Source: a bacterium
GTDB taxonomy: Bacteria > Chloroflexota > Dormibacteria > Aeolococcales > Aeolococcaceae
NCBI GenBank assembly: GCA_021850405.1
Contig: JAJZMA010000219.1
Coordinates: 1-5,064, forward strand
Reading direction: 5' to 3'
DNA: 5,064 nucleotides
Positions within the stretch are counted from its first letter, which is position 1. The number at the start of each line of letters is the position of its first letter. Position numbers and translations under genes: made by a program. This document shows, one piece after another, positions 5,016 to 5,064 of this stretch. The notes below the pieces were generated by a model that was not told the DNA's origin, searched no databases, and saw nothing but the letters and a program-made list of their open reading frames with translations.

Positions 5016-5064
5016 GTGGCAACCAGTAAAGCGATGCAACTTGGGATTGTGGGACTGGGCCGCA
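5016..5064 (+). CDS. gnd: 6-phosphogluconate dehydrogenase (decarboxylating), N-terminal fragment
   Basis: Only 16 codons are in the window: MATSKAMQLGIVGLGR, with the GTG start read as Met. MQLGIVGLGR is the first strand and glycine-rich turn (GxGxxG-type) of the NAD(P)-binding Rossmann fold and closely matches the N-terminus of the shorter, YqeC-type 6-phosphogluconate dehydrogenases. The enzyme turns 6-phosphogluconate into ribulose-5-phosphate and CO2 while reducing NAD(P)+. Position directly after zwf strongly supports this call over other members of the beta-hydroxyacid dehydrogenase superfamily, which share the turn. Translation could start at GTG 5016, which has the strong ribosome site, or less likely at ATG 5034. 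The gene runs off the right edge. Confidence 0.82.
   Translation, partial: MATSKAMQLGIVGLGR

Overview
The window looks like bacterial chromosome of moderately high GC carrying central-carbon and redox metabolism. It has two genes on the minus strand (left) and a convincing run of three on the plus strand (right). I cannot name the organism from one window. The short-type glucose-6-phosphate dehydrogenase with a GITGDLA nucleotide motif, the eukaryote-like NADP isocitrate dehydrogenase and a 6-phosphogluconate dehydrogenase beginning MQLGIVGLGR suggest Chloroflexota or Actinobacteriota, but this is only an inference. No mobile element, CRISPR array, tRNA or rRNA is visible.

Layout. Positions 1-685 (minus) hold most of a class III extradiol dioxygenase of the DODA/LigB superfamily, cut by the left edge. 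Positions 686-878 are a short gap with small dyads. Positions 879-2093 (minus) are a complete NADP-dependent isocitrate dehydrogenase, icd. Positions 2094-2547 are a 454-base intergenic region between divergent genes; I find no convincing gene in it, but it holds several inverted repeats and a nested fold at 2300-2408. Positions 2548-3486 (plus) encode an aldose-1-epimerase/mutarotase family protein. It overlaps by four bases (ATGA) with zwf, glucose-6-phosphate dehydrogenase, at 3483-4880. After a 135-base gap, the first 16 codons of gnd, 6-phosphogluconate dehydrogenase, begin at 5016 behind a very strong Shine-Dalgarno sequence and run off the right edge.

How the genes fit together. Mutarotase, zwf and gnd form an oxidative pentose phosphate operon. 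Glucose-6-phosphate dehydrogenase acts on the beta anomer, so a translationally coupled mutarotase is a sensible partner and may act on the sugar phosphate. With the divergent icd, the window holds three dehydrogenases of families that normally make NADPH, arranged around one shared control region. The dioxygenase lies downstream of icd and has no obvious link to that theme.

The enzymes are ordinary. The least explained part is the intergenic region, chiefly the nested complementary segments at 2300-2408 and a ten-codon open frame with a perfect AGGAGG directly ahead of the mutarotase gene.
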